A stretch of DNA of 64,000 nt from Proteus columbae (GCF_009914335.1 NZ_CP043925.1:2666001-2730000), one strand, 5' to 3'; counted from the first letter of the stretch, positions 40,557 to 50,650 are shown. Numbers and translations are program-made. The notes: generated from the letters alone by a model not told the origin.

Positions 40557-41810
40557 TTATGCGTAAACTGGAAATTTAGCGCAGATATCCAAGACTTTTT
40601 GTTTCACTTTCTCAATGTTCGCTTCATCATTGATATTATCAAGGACATCACACATCCAACCGGCTAATTCACGAGCTTCCGCCTCTTTAAAACCACGACG
40701 CGTAATCGCAGGAGAACCGATACGAACACCAGAAGTTACAAATGGACTACGTGGATCATTTGGTACGCTGTTTTTGTTAACAGTGATATTTGCACGACCC
40801 AGTGCAGCATCTGCATCTTTACCTGTAATATCTTTGTCGACTAAATCTAATAAAAACAGGTGGTTTTCAGTTCCGCCAGACACTACTTTATAACCGCGAT
40901 CTAAGAAAACTTCTACCATTGCTTTCGAGTTTTTAGCAACTTGTTGCTGATAAACTTTAAATTCTGGTTCCATAGCTTCTTTTAATGCTACCGCTTTACC
41001 TGCAATAACATGCATTAAAGGGCCACCTTGAGAGCCAGGGAATACAGCAGAGTTCAGTTTTTTATAAAACTCTTCGTCGCCACCTTTAGCAAGGATAAGA
41101 CCACCGCGTGGGCCTGCTAAGGTTTTGTGAGTTGTTGTTGTAACAACATGTGCATGAGGGACTGGGTTAGGATAAACACCAGCAGCAACCATACCTGCTA
41201 CGTGTGCCATATCAACAAATAAGAATGCACCAATGCTATCTGCAATTTCACGCATTTTAGCCCAATCAACCAGACCAGAATAAGCAGAGAAACCACCGAT
41301 GATCATTTTTGGTTGATGTTTTTTAGCCTGAATAGCAATATCTTCGTAATCAATTTTACCTGATTCATCAATACCATAAGGTACTATGTTATACAGTTTA
41401 CCAGAAAAGTTAACTGGTGAACCATGAGTTAAGTGACCACCTTGCGCTAGGTTCATACCTAAAACGGTATCGCCTGGTTTTAATAATGCCATATAGACAG
41501 CGGCATTCGCTTGAGAGCCTGAGTGAGGCTGTACGTTAGCGTAATCTGCACCAAATAATGCTTTTGCACGATCGATAGCCAGTTGCTCTACAACATCCAC
41601 ATACTCACAACCACCGTAGTAACGTTTACCCGGATAGCCTTCAGCATATTTATTTGTCAGCTGAGATCCCTGCGCCTGCATAACACGAGGGCTGGTATAG
41701 TTTTCAGAAGCAATAAGTTCGATGTGCTCTTCTTGACGAGTCACTTCACCTTCCATTGCATTCCATAATTCTGGATCGTAATCAGCAATATTCATTTCAC
41801 GTTTTAACAT
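40557..41810 (-). CDS. glyA: Serine hydroxymethyltransferase
   Basis: PLP enzyme that converts serine and tetrahydrofolate to glycine and methylene-THF, the main source of one-carbon units. The PLP lysine is in [19 protein letters not shown] near residue 229. The N-terminal motif [21 protein letters not shown] and substrate-site sequence [15 protein letters not shown] are present. The 417-residue length is exact. It is divergent from hmp, as in E. coli. A PurR-like box lies about 115 bp upstream. Confidence 0.97.
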   Translation of the reverse strand: MLKREMNIADYDPELWNAMEGEVTRQEEHIELIASENYTSPRVMQAQGSQLTNKYAEGYPGKRYYGGCEYVDVVEQLAIDRAKALFGADYANVQPHSGSQANAAVYMALLKPGDTVLGMNLAQGGHLTHGSPVNFSGKLYNIVPYGIDESGKIDYEDIAIQAKKHQPKMIIGGFSAYSGLVDWAKMREIADSIGAFLFVDMAHVAGMVAAGVYPNPVPHAHVVTTTTHKTLAGPRGGLILAKGGDEEFYKKLNSAVFPGSQGGPLMHVIAGKAVALKEAMEPEFKVYQQQVAKNSKAMVEVFLDRGYKVVSGGTENHLFLLDLVDKDITGKDADAALGRANITVNKNSVPNDPRSPFVTSGVRIGSPAITRRGFKEAEARELAGWMCDVLDNINDEANIEKVKQKVLDICAKFPVYA

Positions 41811-41922
41811 TCACATCTCCTGACTCAGCTAACTTCACTAAAGACAAACTCCCATGCGGGAGAAAGAATGGCATACAGTGTAAACTCTTTTTCTTCATTG
41901 AGATAGCCCCTAATGAAAAAAT

Positions 41923-41938
41923 ACGCAATCGTTTGCCA
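41923..41938. promoter_or_regulatory. PurR-type operator upstream of glyA
   Basis: The 16-mer ACGCAATCGTTTGCCA matches the PurR consensus ACGCAAACGTTTGCGT at 13 of 16 positions. E. coli glyA is known to be PurR-controlled. The site is in the glyA-hmp divergent region, about 115 bp before the glyA start. Confidence 0.6.
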
Positions 41939-42112
41939 TCCAACTATAACAGCATATTATTACTTTTTAACAACCTCATTTTATCCTGTACTTATTCCTC
42001 TTTTTGAGGTGCATCTCGCCTTATTTTGCAAACACCCCGCATCATTCTCTAAGAATTGAGATTTTTTGTTAAAAAATAAAAACAGAGATTTACAAAATAC
42101 TCAAAAAGAGAT

Positions 42113-42135
42113 AAGTTGCATATAAAATACAATTT
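42113..42135. promoter_or_regulatory. NsrR-type operator upstream of hmp
   Basis: AAGTTGCATAT-A-AAATACAATTT is an 11-1-11 dyad close to the NsrR consensus AAGATGYATTT-N-AAATRCATCTT (about 18 of 22). It lies 42 bp before the hmp start, where E. coli hmp also has an NsrR site. Relief of repression by nitric oxide would be expected. Confidence 0.65.
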
Positions 42136-42176
42136 ATAAAAATTCACAATAAACTGAAAATTTTTCAGGAGCAATT

Positions 42177-43376
42177 ATGTTAGATGCACAAACTATCGCG
42201 ACAATTAAATCAACAATTCCCCTCATTGCTAAAACAGGCCCTGCGTTAACTGCCCATTTTTATGATCGAATGTTTTCTCGCCACCCAGAATTAAAAGATA
42301 TTTTCACCATGAGCCATCAAAGCAGTGGTGCACAACGTGAAGCTTTATTTAATGCGATATGCGCTTATGCAACGAATATTGAAAATTTAGCCACCATTTT
42401 GCCTGCCGTTGAAAAAATTGCACAAAAACACACCAGTTTAAATATTCTTCCTGAACACTATCCCATCGTCGGTGAAAATTTATTAGCAACAATTGATGAG
42501 ATGTTTAATCCAGGGCAAGAAGTGCTAGATGCTTGGGGGGCGGCTTATCAAATATTGGCTGATGTCTTTATCAATCGCGAAGAACAAATTTATCAACAAA
42601 AAGAACAAACAAATGGAGGTTGGAGAGGATTACGAAACTTTAAAGTTAAACATAAAGTAAAACAAAGTGATGTAATTACCAGTTTTGAATTAGAGCCTGA
42701 AGATGGACTTGCGGTTACTCCTTATCAAGCAGGGCAATATTTAAGCATTTATATCCGTGATGAACATCTTGAAAACCAAGAAATACGTCAATATTCATTA
42801 ACTCACTCTTCAAATAATAAAACCTATCGCATCGCAGTAAAACGCGAAGATAAAGGTATTTTATCGAATTTTCTGCATGACCATATTCAAGAAGGTGATA
42901 CTTTACAAGTCGCCGCACCAGGGGGCGATTTCTATTTAGATGTGTCACCAACAACACCTGTAACCTTAATTTCAGCAGGTGTGGGTTTAACGCCAATGCT
43001 ATCTATGTTACACACACTTTCAGCTCATAAAGCTAATATCAATTGGTTACATGCAGCTGAACATGGTGGTGTTCATGCTTTTAAAGATGAAGTTAATCAA
43101 GTCGGCAATCAACTTTCACATTATCAACAAGCGATATGGTATCGCACGCCACGAGCGGAAGACGTGCAAAATAAAGATTATCAATTCGAAGGCTTAATGA
43201 CATTAAAACAAGTTGAAGATTGGTTAACTATTCCTGATATGCATTTCTATTTTTGTGGTCCATTACCTTTTATGCAATCTGTTGCTAAGCAACTTATTGA
43301 ATTAGGTATTAATAGTGAAAAACTTCATTATGAATGTTTTGGTCCTCATGCTGTTATTACACAAGATTTACAGTAA
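42177..43376 (+). CDS. hmp: Flavohaemoprotein nitric oxide dioxygenase
   Basis: Converts nitric oxide and oxygen to nitrate using NAD(P)H, protecting against nitrosative stress. An N-terminal globin domain covers residues 1-140, with the haem-proximal His in [11 protein letters not shown] near 85. The FAD domain follows, with [12 protein letters not shown] near 205. The NAD domain contains [14 protein letters not shown] near 270 and the C-terminal HYECFGPH. The 399-residue length is normal. An NsrR-like operator precedes it. It is divergent from glyA and ends at a bidirectional terminator. Confidence 0.96.
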   Translation: MLDAQTIATIKSTIPLIAKTGPALTAHFYDRMFSRHPELKDIFTMSHQSSGAQREALFNAICAYATNIENLATILPAVEKIAQKHTSLNILPEHYPIVGENLLATIDEMFNPGQEVLDAWGAAYQILADVFINREEQIYQQKEQTNGGWRGLRNFKVKHKVKQSDVITSFELEPEDGLAVTPYQAGQYLSIYIRDEHLENQEIRQYSLTHSSNNKTYRIAVKREDKGILSNFLHDHIQEGDTLQVAAPGGDFYLDVSPTTPVTLISAGVGLTPMLSMLHTLSAHKANINWLHAAEHGGVHAFKDEVNQVGNQLSHYQQAIWYRTPRAEDVQNKDYQFEGLMTLKQVEDWLTIPDMHFYFCGPLPFMQSVAKQLIELGINSEKLHYECFGPHAVITQDLQ

Positions 43377-43414
43377 AAATACTTTCATTAAAGTTCGATT
43401 TTAAATTGAATAAA

Positions 43415-43450
43415 AAAAACGCTGATAGAGTTATATTTATCGGCGTTTTT
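43415..43450. terminator. Bidirectional terminator between hmp and the membrane-protein gene
   Basis: Stem CGCTGATA (43420-43427) with TATCGGCG (43438-43445), one G-T pair, with A-run on the left and T-run on the right. Confidence 0.8.
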
Positions 43451-43471
43451 ATTAGCTATTTCACTGCCTTT

Positions 43472-44119
43472 TTATGATCGATATTTATTTTCAATCGCCG
43501 CAGGAATAACATGATCTTTAGCAGAAAGACCGTACCAAATAACACTAATTAAGCAGAGCGTATAACCAAATAATTCACTGCCCTCTTCCACCATGTTTTT
43601 AACAGCACGGTTATAATCCTCACCCAATAATTTATGCCAAAGTATTCCCATTCCAAATAAACGAGAGAACAGTAAAACACATAATAGACCAGCAACTAAC
43701 ATTCCATGGCTTGGATGAGTAATAAAGTGAATTAAGCCTTTTAACGTTCTCTTGCCTTCTCTAATTGCAATAGCAATACAAATAAACGTTACCGTTAGAG
43801 CAAACCAAACCCAAGAGCCGTGTGCAATCTGATCAAATACACCATCTAACTCACGAATTAAAATACATAGAAAAAAGCCCAGAATAAGCGTGAATGCTCC
43901 CTGTTGTTCACTTCCTTGGCACGCTTTAACAAAAAAGAATAAACAGATAATGGCAACGATAATTTCTTGACCTAATTCAGTTACCGACGTTTCAGAAATA
44001 CCATTATCAAGAACCAAAATATCAAGAAAAATAAATCCCGTAGTGATAGCGATTAACACTGCTGCACATAAAAATAAAGCGAGACGCTTTAATAAATAAT
44101 TAAACACTATTTTGCCCAT
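43472..44119 (-). CDS. Six-helix inner-membrane protein of unknown function
   Basis: A 215-residue, strongly hydrophobic protein with about six predicted helices (near 10-34, 50-66, 73-89, 103-120, 138-157, 183-199). Acidic residues recur at helix ends (ELGQE at 48-52, RELDG at 89-93, EEGSE at 178-182), and several His are present (100, 131, 135, 138, 162). I do not recognise the family with confidence. It starts at an ATG (44119) and stands alone between the hmp terminator and the glnB terminator. E. coli has no gene at this place that I know of. Confidence 0.75.
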   Translation of the reverse strand: MGKIVFNYLLKRLALFLCAAVLIAITTGFIFLDILVLDNGISETSVTELGQEIIVAIICLFFFVKACQGSEQQGAFTLILGFFLCILIRELDGVFDQIAHGSWVWFALTVTFICIAIAIREGKRTLKGLIHFITHPSHGMLVAGLLCVLLFSRLFGMGILWHKLLGEDYNRAVKNMVEEGSELFGYTLCLISVIWYGLSAKDHVIPAAIENKYRS

Positions 44120-44303
44120 ACCTTAATGATTTTTTAATATTGATGATAATAACTTTCCTTAAAAGTTATTGAATAACATTTTGTGCCTTAAAGTTTATAA
44201 AAAATAGTAAAATAAATTGCTCAGGAGCATCAATAGACTTGTATAAGATATAAATAGCATTATAGGCAAAACATTAAAAAATTAATTATGCACAAAAAAA
44301 GAA

Positions 44304-44339
44304 AAAACCCGATATCTTGATTAAAAAATATCGGGTTTT
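44304..44339 (-). terminator. Terminator after glnB
   Basis: Perfect 12-bp stem AAAACCCGATAT (44304-44315) with ATATCGGGTTTT (44328-44339), followed on the minus strand by further A/T; a strong Rho-independent structure. Confidence 0.87.
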
Positions 44340-44384
44340 AATAAAAATGAAAAATATAATTATTTGGCTTAAATTAATTAATAA

Positions 44385-44735
<351 letters not shown>

Positions 44736-44738
44736 CTA

Positions 44739-46355
44739 TTACCAGTTGTGGCGACCAAAACCGCTTGTAATTGGGTATCTGCGATCTTTACCAAAATTAC
44801 GACTTGTAATACGTGGCCCAACAGGGGCTTGACGTCGCTTGTATTCATTAATATCGACTAATTTTATCACTTTACGGACTGTCGCTTCATCAAATCCTGC
44901 TGCAACTAAATCAGATACAGATTTATCTTGCTCAACATAACCTTCAAGAATAGCATCCAGAATGTCATAAGGAGGTAAATTATCTTGGTCTGTTTGCCCT
45001 GGTGCAAGTTCTGCTGATGGTGGTCTATCAATAACACGCTGAGGAATAGCAGGTGAAAGTGTATTACGATATTTAGAAAGCTCGAAAACTAATGTTTTAG
45101 GTACATCTTTTAGTACATCAAAACCACCCGCCATATCACCATACAATGTAGAATATCCCACTGCTGATTCACTTTTATTACTTGTGGTTAACACTAAACG
45201 ACGACGTTTATTCGACATTGCCATCAAAATAACCGCACGACAACGAGCTTGTAGATTTTCTTCTGTGGTATCTGCAACAGTATCTTTAAACATAGGCGCA
45301 AGTTGAGCCATAAAAGCATCAAACATGGGTTCAATAGAAACCGTATCAAACTCAACACCTAATAAATCCGCTTGTTCTTTTGCATCATGAATACTCATTT
45401 CTGATGTATAACGAAATGGCATCATAACAGCCTGAACACTCTCTTTGCCTAAGGCATCAGCTGCGATAGCAACCGTTAATCCAGAGTCAATACCACCAGA
45501 TAATCCTAGAATTGCCCCTTTAAAGCCGTTTTTAATCACATAATCACGCGTTGCAAGCACTAACGCTTGATAAACTTGCGCTAAAGGTGAAAGTTCCGGA
45601 GCAGGATCTGCCATCGGAACAATATTCAATTCGTCAAATTCAACGATGGTAGTTTGTTCATCAAATGCAGCTAAACGATGCGTAATAGTACCGCGTTCAT
45701 CAAATACTTTTGAACAACCATCAAATACCAACTCATCTTGACCACCAATTTGGTTAAGATAAATCACGGGAAGGTGTGTTCTTTGGCAATGTTCTTTAAT
45801 AAGCTGTGTACGAACATGGGGTTTTTCACGGTTATAAGGTGATGCATTAATAGATAGAACAAGATCAGCACCCGCTTGTTTTAATGCATCGATAGGTTCA
45901 TTGATCCAGATATCTTCACAAATTAACAAACCTAGGTGATAACCTTTAAATGGCACTACACAGCGCTCATTTCCTTGTTGGAAATAACGCTTTTCATCAA
46001 ACACACCATAATTAGGTAATTGTTGTTTGAAATAACGCGCTTGTAATTCACCTTTATAGAAAAATGAAAGTGCGTTGTAAATTTTGCCGTTTTGCCACCA
46101 AGGATGTCCAACAACAATCGCCGTTTTTTTACTTGCTTGTTCTAAACGTGTAAGTTGTGTTTCACAACGCTGTTGGAAATCAGGACGAAATAGCAGATCT
46201 TCAGGAGAGTAACCGCATAAAGCCAACTCAGAAAACATGACCAAATCGGTATCTTCTTGTGCTTTTACGGTAGATAACATGCGTTCGCAGTTACCTTCAA
46301 TATCGCCAACAACCCAATTAAGTTGAGCCATGGTGAGTTTTAGTTTACGACTCAT
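44739..46355 (-). CDS. nadE: Glutamine-dependent NAD+ synthetase
   Basis: Two-domain enzyme that makes NAD+ from deamido-NAD+ using glutamine. The N-terminal nitrilase-type glutaminase has its Glu in VMFSELALCGYSPEDLL and catalytic Cys in LGLLICEDIWIN near residue 150. The C-terminal synthetase has the ATP loop LGLSGGIDSGLTVAIAADAL near 295. I place the start at the ATG at 46355 (MSRKLKLTMAQLNW), with GGAGAGA upstream, giving 538 residues. It is larger than the ammonia-only E. coli NadE, and sits between glrR and glnB, which are adjacent in E. coli. Confidence 0.94.
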   Translation of the reverse strand: MSRKLKLTMAQLNWVVGDIEGNCERMLSTVKAQEDTDLVMFSELALCGYSPEDLLFRPDFQQRCETQLTRLEQASKKTAIVVGHPWWQNGKIYNALSFFYKGELQARYFKQQLPNYGVFDEKRYFQQGNERCVVPFKGYHLGLLICEDIWINEPIDALKQAGADLVLSINASPYNREKPHVRTQLIKEHCQRTHLPVIYLNQIGGQDELVFDGCSKVFDERGTITHRLAAFDEQTTIVEFDELNIVPMADPAPELSPLAQVYQALVLATRDYVIKNGFKGAILGLSGGIDSGLTVAIAADALGKESVQAVMMPFRYTSEMSIHDAKEQADLLGVEFDTVSIEPMFDAFMAQLAPMFKDTVADTTEENLQARCRAVILMAMSNKRRRLVLTTSNKSESAVGYSTLYGDMAGGFDVLKDVPKTLVFELSKYRNTLSPAIPQRVIDRPPSAELAPGQTDQDNLPPYDILDAILEGYVEQDKSVSDLVAAGFDEATVRKVIKLVDINEYKRRQAPVGPRITSRNFGKDRRYPITSGFGRHNW

Positions 46356-46428
46356 AAAAATTAGTCTCTCCGCTATCTTCCGCATAAAAGGAAAGTTAGT
46401 TTAAAAATATATTCGTTATCTGAAAAGG

Positions 46429-47766
46429 TTATTCTTTAAAATCATTCGCATCTAGCTCATGACGAGATAACAATTTATAAAACTCAGTTCGATTGCGCCC
46501 AGCCATACGTGCGGCTTGGGTCACATTGCCTTTTGTCATTTGCAAAAGCTTTCTCAAATAGGTCATTTCAAAATGCCCTCTCGCTTCTGCAAATGTGGGC
46601 AATGCCGTATTTTCACCTTGTAATGCCTGTGTTACAAGCGCTTCACTGATCACGGGTGCTGTTGTTAACGCAACACATTGCTCAATAACGTTAACCAATT
46701 GACGCACATTACCTGGCCAACTTGCTGTCATTAAGCATTTCATCGCATCGGTTGAAAAGCTTCGAACAAAAGGTTTATGGCGTTTAGCAGACTCTCTCAA
46801 TAGGTGATTAGCAAGAACAGGAATATCTTCTGCTCTCTCACTTAATGTCGGAATACGTAAGTTAACCACATTTAAACGATAGAACAGATCTTCTCGAAAT
46901 TCATTACGTTCCATCGCTTTAGGTAAATCACGATGCGTTGCAGAAAGAATTCGTACATCAATATCAATATCGCGATTACTGCCTAATGGGCGAACTTTTC
47001 GCTCTTGTAAAACACGTAATAACTTAACTTGCAATGCCATTGGCATATCGCCAATTTCATCTAAAAATAATGTGCCACCTTCAGCTGCCTGAAATAGACC
47101 TTCACGGCTACTCACCGCGCCTGTAAAAGCGCCTTTCGCATGGCCAAATAATTCAGACTCTAGAAGTTGCTCAGGTAAAGCACCACAGTTAATGGCAATA
47201 AAAGGTTTTTTCGCTCTAGGGCTTGCACGATGGATAGCTTGAGCAAGGACTTCTTTACCCGTACCACTTTGGCCATTGATAAGTACACTGACATCAGATT
47301 GGGCGACTAGCTTTGCTTGCTCTAATAAACGTAGCATTTGCGGGCTACGTGTCACGATATCTTTTGACCACTCTTCATCTGAAACAATAGTCACAAGCTC
47401 AAGTGCTTCATCAATCGCTTTATAAAGTGCGTCTCTATCAACGGGTTTGGTTAAAAAGCTAAATACGCCTTGCTGTGTTGCGGCCACTGCATCAGGAATA
47501 GAGCCATGAGCCGTAAGAATGATAACGGGCATGCCCGGCTGCTGACGTTGTATTTCAGCAAACAGCGCCATACCATCCATTTCATCCATTCGGAGATCAC
47601 TAATAACAAGGTCTATTTTTTCTTTTAAGAGAAGTTTTAGTGCTTCTTGTCCACTTTCAGCGGTGAAGATATGAAAACCCTCACTTGTTAATCGCATACC
47701 AAGTAACTTTAATAACCCAGGATCATCATCGACAAGTAAAAGATTTGCTGATTTATGGCCAGCCAT
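46429..47766 (-). CDS. glrR: Sigma-54-dependent response regulator GlrR (QseF/YfhA)
   Basis: Response regulator that activates glmY with sigma-54. Residues 1-120 are a receiver domain (LLLVDDDPGLLKLLG, phosphorylated Asp in VISDLRMDEMDG, Lys in FLTKPVD). The AAA+ domain has GQSGTGKEVLAQAIH (Walker A), the sigma-54 loop GAFTGA, and GTLFLDEIGDMP (Walker B). A Fis-type helix-turn-helix (GNVTQAARMAGRNRTEFYKLL) ends it. The ATG at 47766, with AAGGAG seven bases upstream, is chosen. Three cognate boxes lie 3 kb away in the glmY promoter. Confidence 0.96.
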   Translation of the reverse strand: MAGHKSANLLLVDDDPGLLKLLGMRLTSEGFHIFTAESGQEALKLLLKEKIDLVISDLRMDEMDGMALFAEIQRQQPGMPVIILTAHGSIPDAVAATQQGVFSFLTKPVDRDALYKAIDEALELVTIVSDEEWSKDIVTRSPQMLRLLEQAKLVAQSDVSVLINGQSGTGKEVLAQAIHRASPRAKKPFIAINCGALPEQLLESELFGHAKGAFTGAVSSREGLFQAAEGGTLFLDEIGDMPMALQVKLLRVLQERKVRPLGSNRDIDIDVRILSATHRDLPKAMERNEFREDLFYRLNVVNLRIPTLSERAEDIPVLANHLLRESAKRHKPFVRSFSTDAMKCLMTASWPGNVRQLVNVIEQCVALTTAPVISEALVTQALQGENTALPTFAEARGHFEMTYLRKLLQMTKGNVTQAARMAGRNRTEFYKLLSRHELDANDFKE

Positions 47767-47777
47767 GCACATTCTCC

Positions 47778-48821
47778 TTATTTAGAACCTGCTTCAGTCG
47801 GTTTTGAGCCTTGTGTGTCAGTATCTGTTTTGACAGGTTCTGGTTTTACCGCCTCAGTTTTCGTAGATTCGGTTTTTGTAGATTCTGGTTTGGAAGGCTC
47901 TGGTTTAACCACTGTTGCAGACGGTTGTTTTTCCTCACCTTTTGACTTCTCTGTTATCGATTGCGTCGAAACGGGTTTTTCATTCGTTTTTTCAACGGCT
48001 GGTTTTTCAGCAGCAGGTTTCTCTGCATTCACTTTTTCTGTTTCCGTTACGCTCTCAGCTAAATCTTCATTTTGCGATAGCGAATCAACAGAGCCACTCT
48101 GTTTTCTATTCGATAACTGCCGTTCAATTTGGGTAAGGCTTTCAAGCTTTTTCAGGGTGACACTCAGTTCATGCTGTAACGCATTATTCTCTTTTCTTAG
48201 TGCATCAATTCTATTATCTGTATCTGTGATTAAACGACGATAACGACTCTTCTCTTCTGCTAAAGAGAGAATAAGCGTTTGGTTCTCAATCCATGTCGAT
48301 AATAGAACTCGCATAGAACTTGGAAATTGTAATTGATAGCTTTCTAATAATACTAATTGTGTTCGACGATCGGCAATCGTCATTCCAGCACGCTCTAATA
48401 GAATACTTTTATAAAATGCATCATCCCAACCAGTGACGACAACACTGCTGGCTTGGCGTTGTGCTTCGGTCGTCATTATGCGGTTTGTACATTCAATGGC
48501 ACGTAACCAATAAAGCGCGTTATTGATGCCTTCATCATAAAATGAGCTTAATGTTTTACATTCAGCCCAACGATAATCAATCGTTTTTTGTTTAACAACG
48601 GGGATTTCTGGCTCAGGCTCTTGTGTCTCAGTGAGCAACTTTGGTGTACACCCTGAAAGAACCAGTGGAAACAGAATAAACAAGAAACACTGCTTCCAAT
48701 TTAATGCAATTTTTCTAGTTGATGCAGGGGCCATAGATAACAATTCAATACCAAGCATCTTCTTATTTATTTTTTTATACTCATGATGAGGAGATGCTTG
48801 TTTTTGTGACCTGATTTGCAT
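47778..48821 (-). CDS. qseG: Outer-membrane lipoprotein QseG (YfhG), long-tailed form
   Basis: Lipoprotein of the GlrK/QseE signalling system; in E. coli QseG binds the kinase. The lipobox is LVLSGC near residue 58, preceded by a long N-terminus, so the true start may be an internal Met (residue 22 or 30). The first ATG overlaps the glrK stop (TAATG). The middle matches the family (ALYWLRAIECTNRIM, coiled coil RKENNALQHELSVTLKKLESLTQIERQLSNRK). The last ~100 residues are a low-complexity Lys/Pro/Glu/Thr tail (repeats such as KPEP, TKTES) far longer than in E. coli. Confidence 0.85.
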   Translation of the reverse strand: MQIRSQKQASPHHEYKKINKKMLGIELLSMAPASTRKIALNWKQCFLFILFPLVLSGCTPKLLTETQEPEPEIPVVKQKTIDYRWAECKTLSSFYDEGINNALYWLRAIECTNRIMTTEAQRQASSVVVTGWDDAFYKSILLERAGMTIADRRTQLVLLESYQLQFPSSMRVLLSTWIENQTLILSLAEEKSRYRRLITDTDNRIDALRKENNALQHELSVTLKKLESLTQIERQLSNRKQSGSVDSLSQNEDLAESVTETEKVNAEKPAAEKPAVEKTNEKPVSTQSITEKSKGEEKQPSATVVKPEPSKPESTKTESTKTEAVKPEPVKTDTDTQGSKPTEAGSK

Positions 48822-50269
48822 TATTTAATCTCAGAAAGTAGCGGTAATTCAATACGAAAACAGACATCGGCATAGTCAGAAGGAACAACACTTAGTTCAC
48901 CTTCCATTCTTTTGATACAGTCATGAGCAATACTTAAACCTAAACCACTTCCTTTGACAGCCCCTTTGCGTAGCAAAGATCCTTGGAAAAAGGGTTCAAA
49001 AATCATTTTTTGTTCAGATTCAGGAATAGGTGTTCCTTTATTGGCTATATCAATAACTATTTTCTGTTCAACTTGATAACTAGAGATCCAGATATTACCT
49101 GATTCAGCACCATAGTGCACCGCATTCGAGTAGAGATTGTCGATAACTCGCGATAATAACGTCGCTTCTGCTCGACATGTGGTTAGATTAAGTGAAATTA
49201 TCGTTTTAATATCTTTTGCTCTCGCGGGTAAACTGTGGGCTAATACCACATTATTTACTAAATCAGTCAAGTTAATTTCTTCGATTTGTTGAGGAACTTC
49301 AGAAAGTTTGCGATTGTAATCAAGTAGTTGTTCAATTAATAACTGTAACTGCTTACTGCTATTATCGAGAATTGAAACGACTTCTTTTTGATCAAGAGTT
49401 AAAGGACCCGCAACTTCATCAGCTAATAATTCCGTACCTTCTCGCATACTGGCTAACGGTGTTTTTAACTCATGAGAGATATGACGCAAAAATTCATGTC
49501 GTTGTGACTCAAGCCATGCTAAACGCTCACTTAACCAAATAATACGTTGTGCTAATGAACGCAGTTCTCGTGGCCCTTGAAAAGTATCTAGATTATTACT
49601 CAGTGTTCGACCTTCACCTAATCGATTGATCATCTTCTCAATCCCTTTAACAGGGCCAATAATCATTCGAGTAAATAGCGCAATGAGGATCAAGCTGAAC
49701 ACAAAAACGATAAGACTTTGCCAACCGAAATAGCGCCCTTTTTCAGCGATTGCCATTTGAAGTTGTTCACCACGGCTAAAAATAATCTCTTTAGTTAATA
49801 CAACTATACGGTTATTGGCATAAGAAAATTGCTCTAAAGCTTGTTGCATCTCTTTTGTGGGTTCACTACTTTCACATTGAATCGATTTTAGTTTTTCAAG
49901 TGAAGTATTAAGTACATCGGCTTCTTTAGATGCCGAAAGAGGAATAATGGTTTGCTGTAATGTTGAGAAGAGTTTGGTGTATTGCTGGTAGCGTTGCTGA
50001 TACATATCATCATCAGTTTTATCTCTTAAAACACAATATCGACGATAGTTTCCTTCCATTTCAATCGCAAGATTTCGCATTACTTCACTTCGTTCAGTAT
50101 CTGCGAGTGCATTTTTATTAGTAATAGCCGCCTGATTACTTAATTGATCGAGACTTTGATAAGCCTGATAAGCAAGCACAAGTAAAGGTAATAGCACCAT
50201 CCAAAATGCCATTATCACGAGCTGTCTTAAAGAACGGGGGAAAACACGCCACTTTTTCAATGAAATCAT
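48821..50269 (-). CDS. glrK: Sensor histidine kinase GlrK (QseE/YfhK)
   Basis: Membrane kinase that phosphorylates GlrR. Two transmembrane helices (about 15-36 and 188-206) flank a periplasmic sensor domain. A HAMP region follows, then the H-box HISHELKTPLASMREGT with the phospho-His, the N-box NLYSNAVHYG and the G-box GSGLGLSIAHDCI. The 482-residue length and N-terminus (RVFPRSLRQLVIMAF) match E. coli. It is the first gene of glrK-qseG-glrR and lies downstream of glmY on the same strand. Confidence 0.95.
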   Translation of the reverse strand: MISLKKWRVFPRSLRQLVIMAFWMVLLPLLVLAYQAYQSLDQLSNQAAITNKNALADTERSEVMRNLAIEMEGNYRRYCVLRDKTDDDMYQQRYQQYTKLFSTLQQTIIPLSASKEADVLNTSLEKLKSIQCESSEPTKEMQQALEQFSYANNRIVVLTKEIIFSRGEQLQMAIAEKGRYFGWQSLIVFVFSLILIALFTRMIIGPVKGIEKMINRLGEGRTLSNNLDTFQGPRELRSLAQRIIWLSERLAWLESQRHEFLRHISHELKTPLASMREGTELLADEVAGPLTLDQKEVVSILDNSSKQLQLLIEQLLDYNRKLSEVPQQIEEINLTDLVNNVVLAHSLPARAKDIKTIISLNLTTCRAEATLLSRVIDNLYSNAVHYGAESGNIWISSYQVEQKIVIDIANKGTPIPESEQKMIFEPFFQGSLLRKGAVKGSGLGLSIAHDCIKRMEGELSVVPSDYADVCFRIELPLLSEIK

Positions 50270-50393
50270 CTCAACACCTATTAGAGTAATGCGATGCTAC
50301 ATGACTTGATAACAAGAAAAAAGTCCGACATTGGGAAAATTAGGTAAGAGAACAAACACAAACGAGGAAATGCGACAGGCTCTAGAAGTGGGA

Positions 50394-50424
50394 GAGCGGA
50401 ATATCTTATTGAGATATTCCGCTC
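50394..50424 (-). terminator. Perfect hairpin between glmY and glrK
   Basis: A perfect 13-bp stem GAGCGGAATATCT (50394-50406) with AGATATTCCGCTC (50412-50424) around a 5-base loop. On the minus strand it is followed only by TCCCACTTCT, so it is a weak terminator or a processing/read-through point between glmY and glrK. Confidence 0.55.
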
Positions 50425-50450
50425 GTCAATATTTCATCTCTTTTTTCTCT

Positions 50451-50622
50451 AAAAGAGAATGAAGGTGGTGCCTCACTCCACGTGTCGCCCTGTGTTTGAT
50501 AAGGTCCGAAGACGAGTATCATGATGTTGGACGGTAGGCACCTTACTCTGGCGTCATTCCTGGCTTATGTGGTATGTTCCCACCCATATTGTGGACCGAC
50601 ATAAAAAGTTGAATGAGCAACT
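50451..50622 (-). ncRNA. glmY: Small regulatory RNA GlmY
   Basis: This is the same place as in E. coli, between glrK and purL. The inferred start, AGTTGCTCATTCAAC at 50622 with TTATGTCGG shortly after, closely resembles the 5' end of E. coli GlmY (AGTGGCTCATTCACC as I recall it). The start lies 13 bases past the -12 element of a sigma-54 promoter. A long-range stem (AAGGTGCCT with AGGCACC and CCTT) is followed by CATTCTCTTTT, so I end it near 50451, about 172 nt; E. coli GlmY is about 184. The 3' end is uncertain. In E. coli GlmY sequesters RapZ, sparing GlmZ and raising GlmS (glucosamine-6-phosphate synthase). Confidence 0.82.
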
Positions 50623-50633
50623 GATTTATATAA

Positions 50634-50650
50634 TGCACAAGGCGTGCCAA
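50634..50650 (-). promoter_or_regulatory. Sigma-54 promoter of glmY
   Basis: On the minus strand TTGGCACGCCTTGTGCA has GG (-24) and GC (-12) exactly ten bases apart, matching the sigma-54 consensus TGGCACGN4TTGCW. TATATAA just downstream could serve an overlapping sigma-70 promoter, as reported in E. coli. Confidence 0.85.

Noticed and set aside
47755..48243. 162-codon plus-strand frame opposite qseG
   Set aside because: Its Ser/Phe/Val repeats are the antisense of the Lys/Glu/Pro-rich QseG tail; no start signals or homology.
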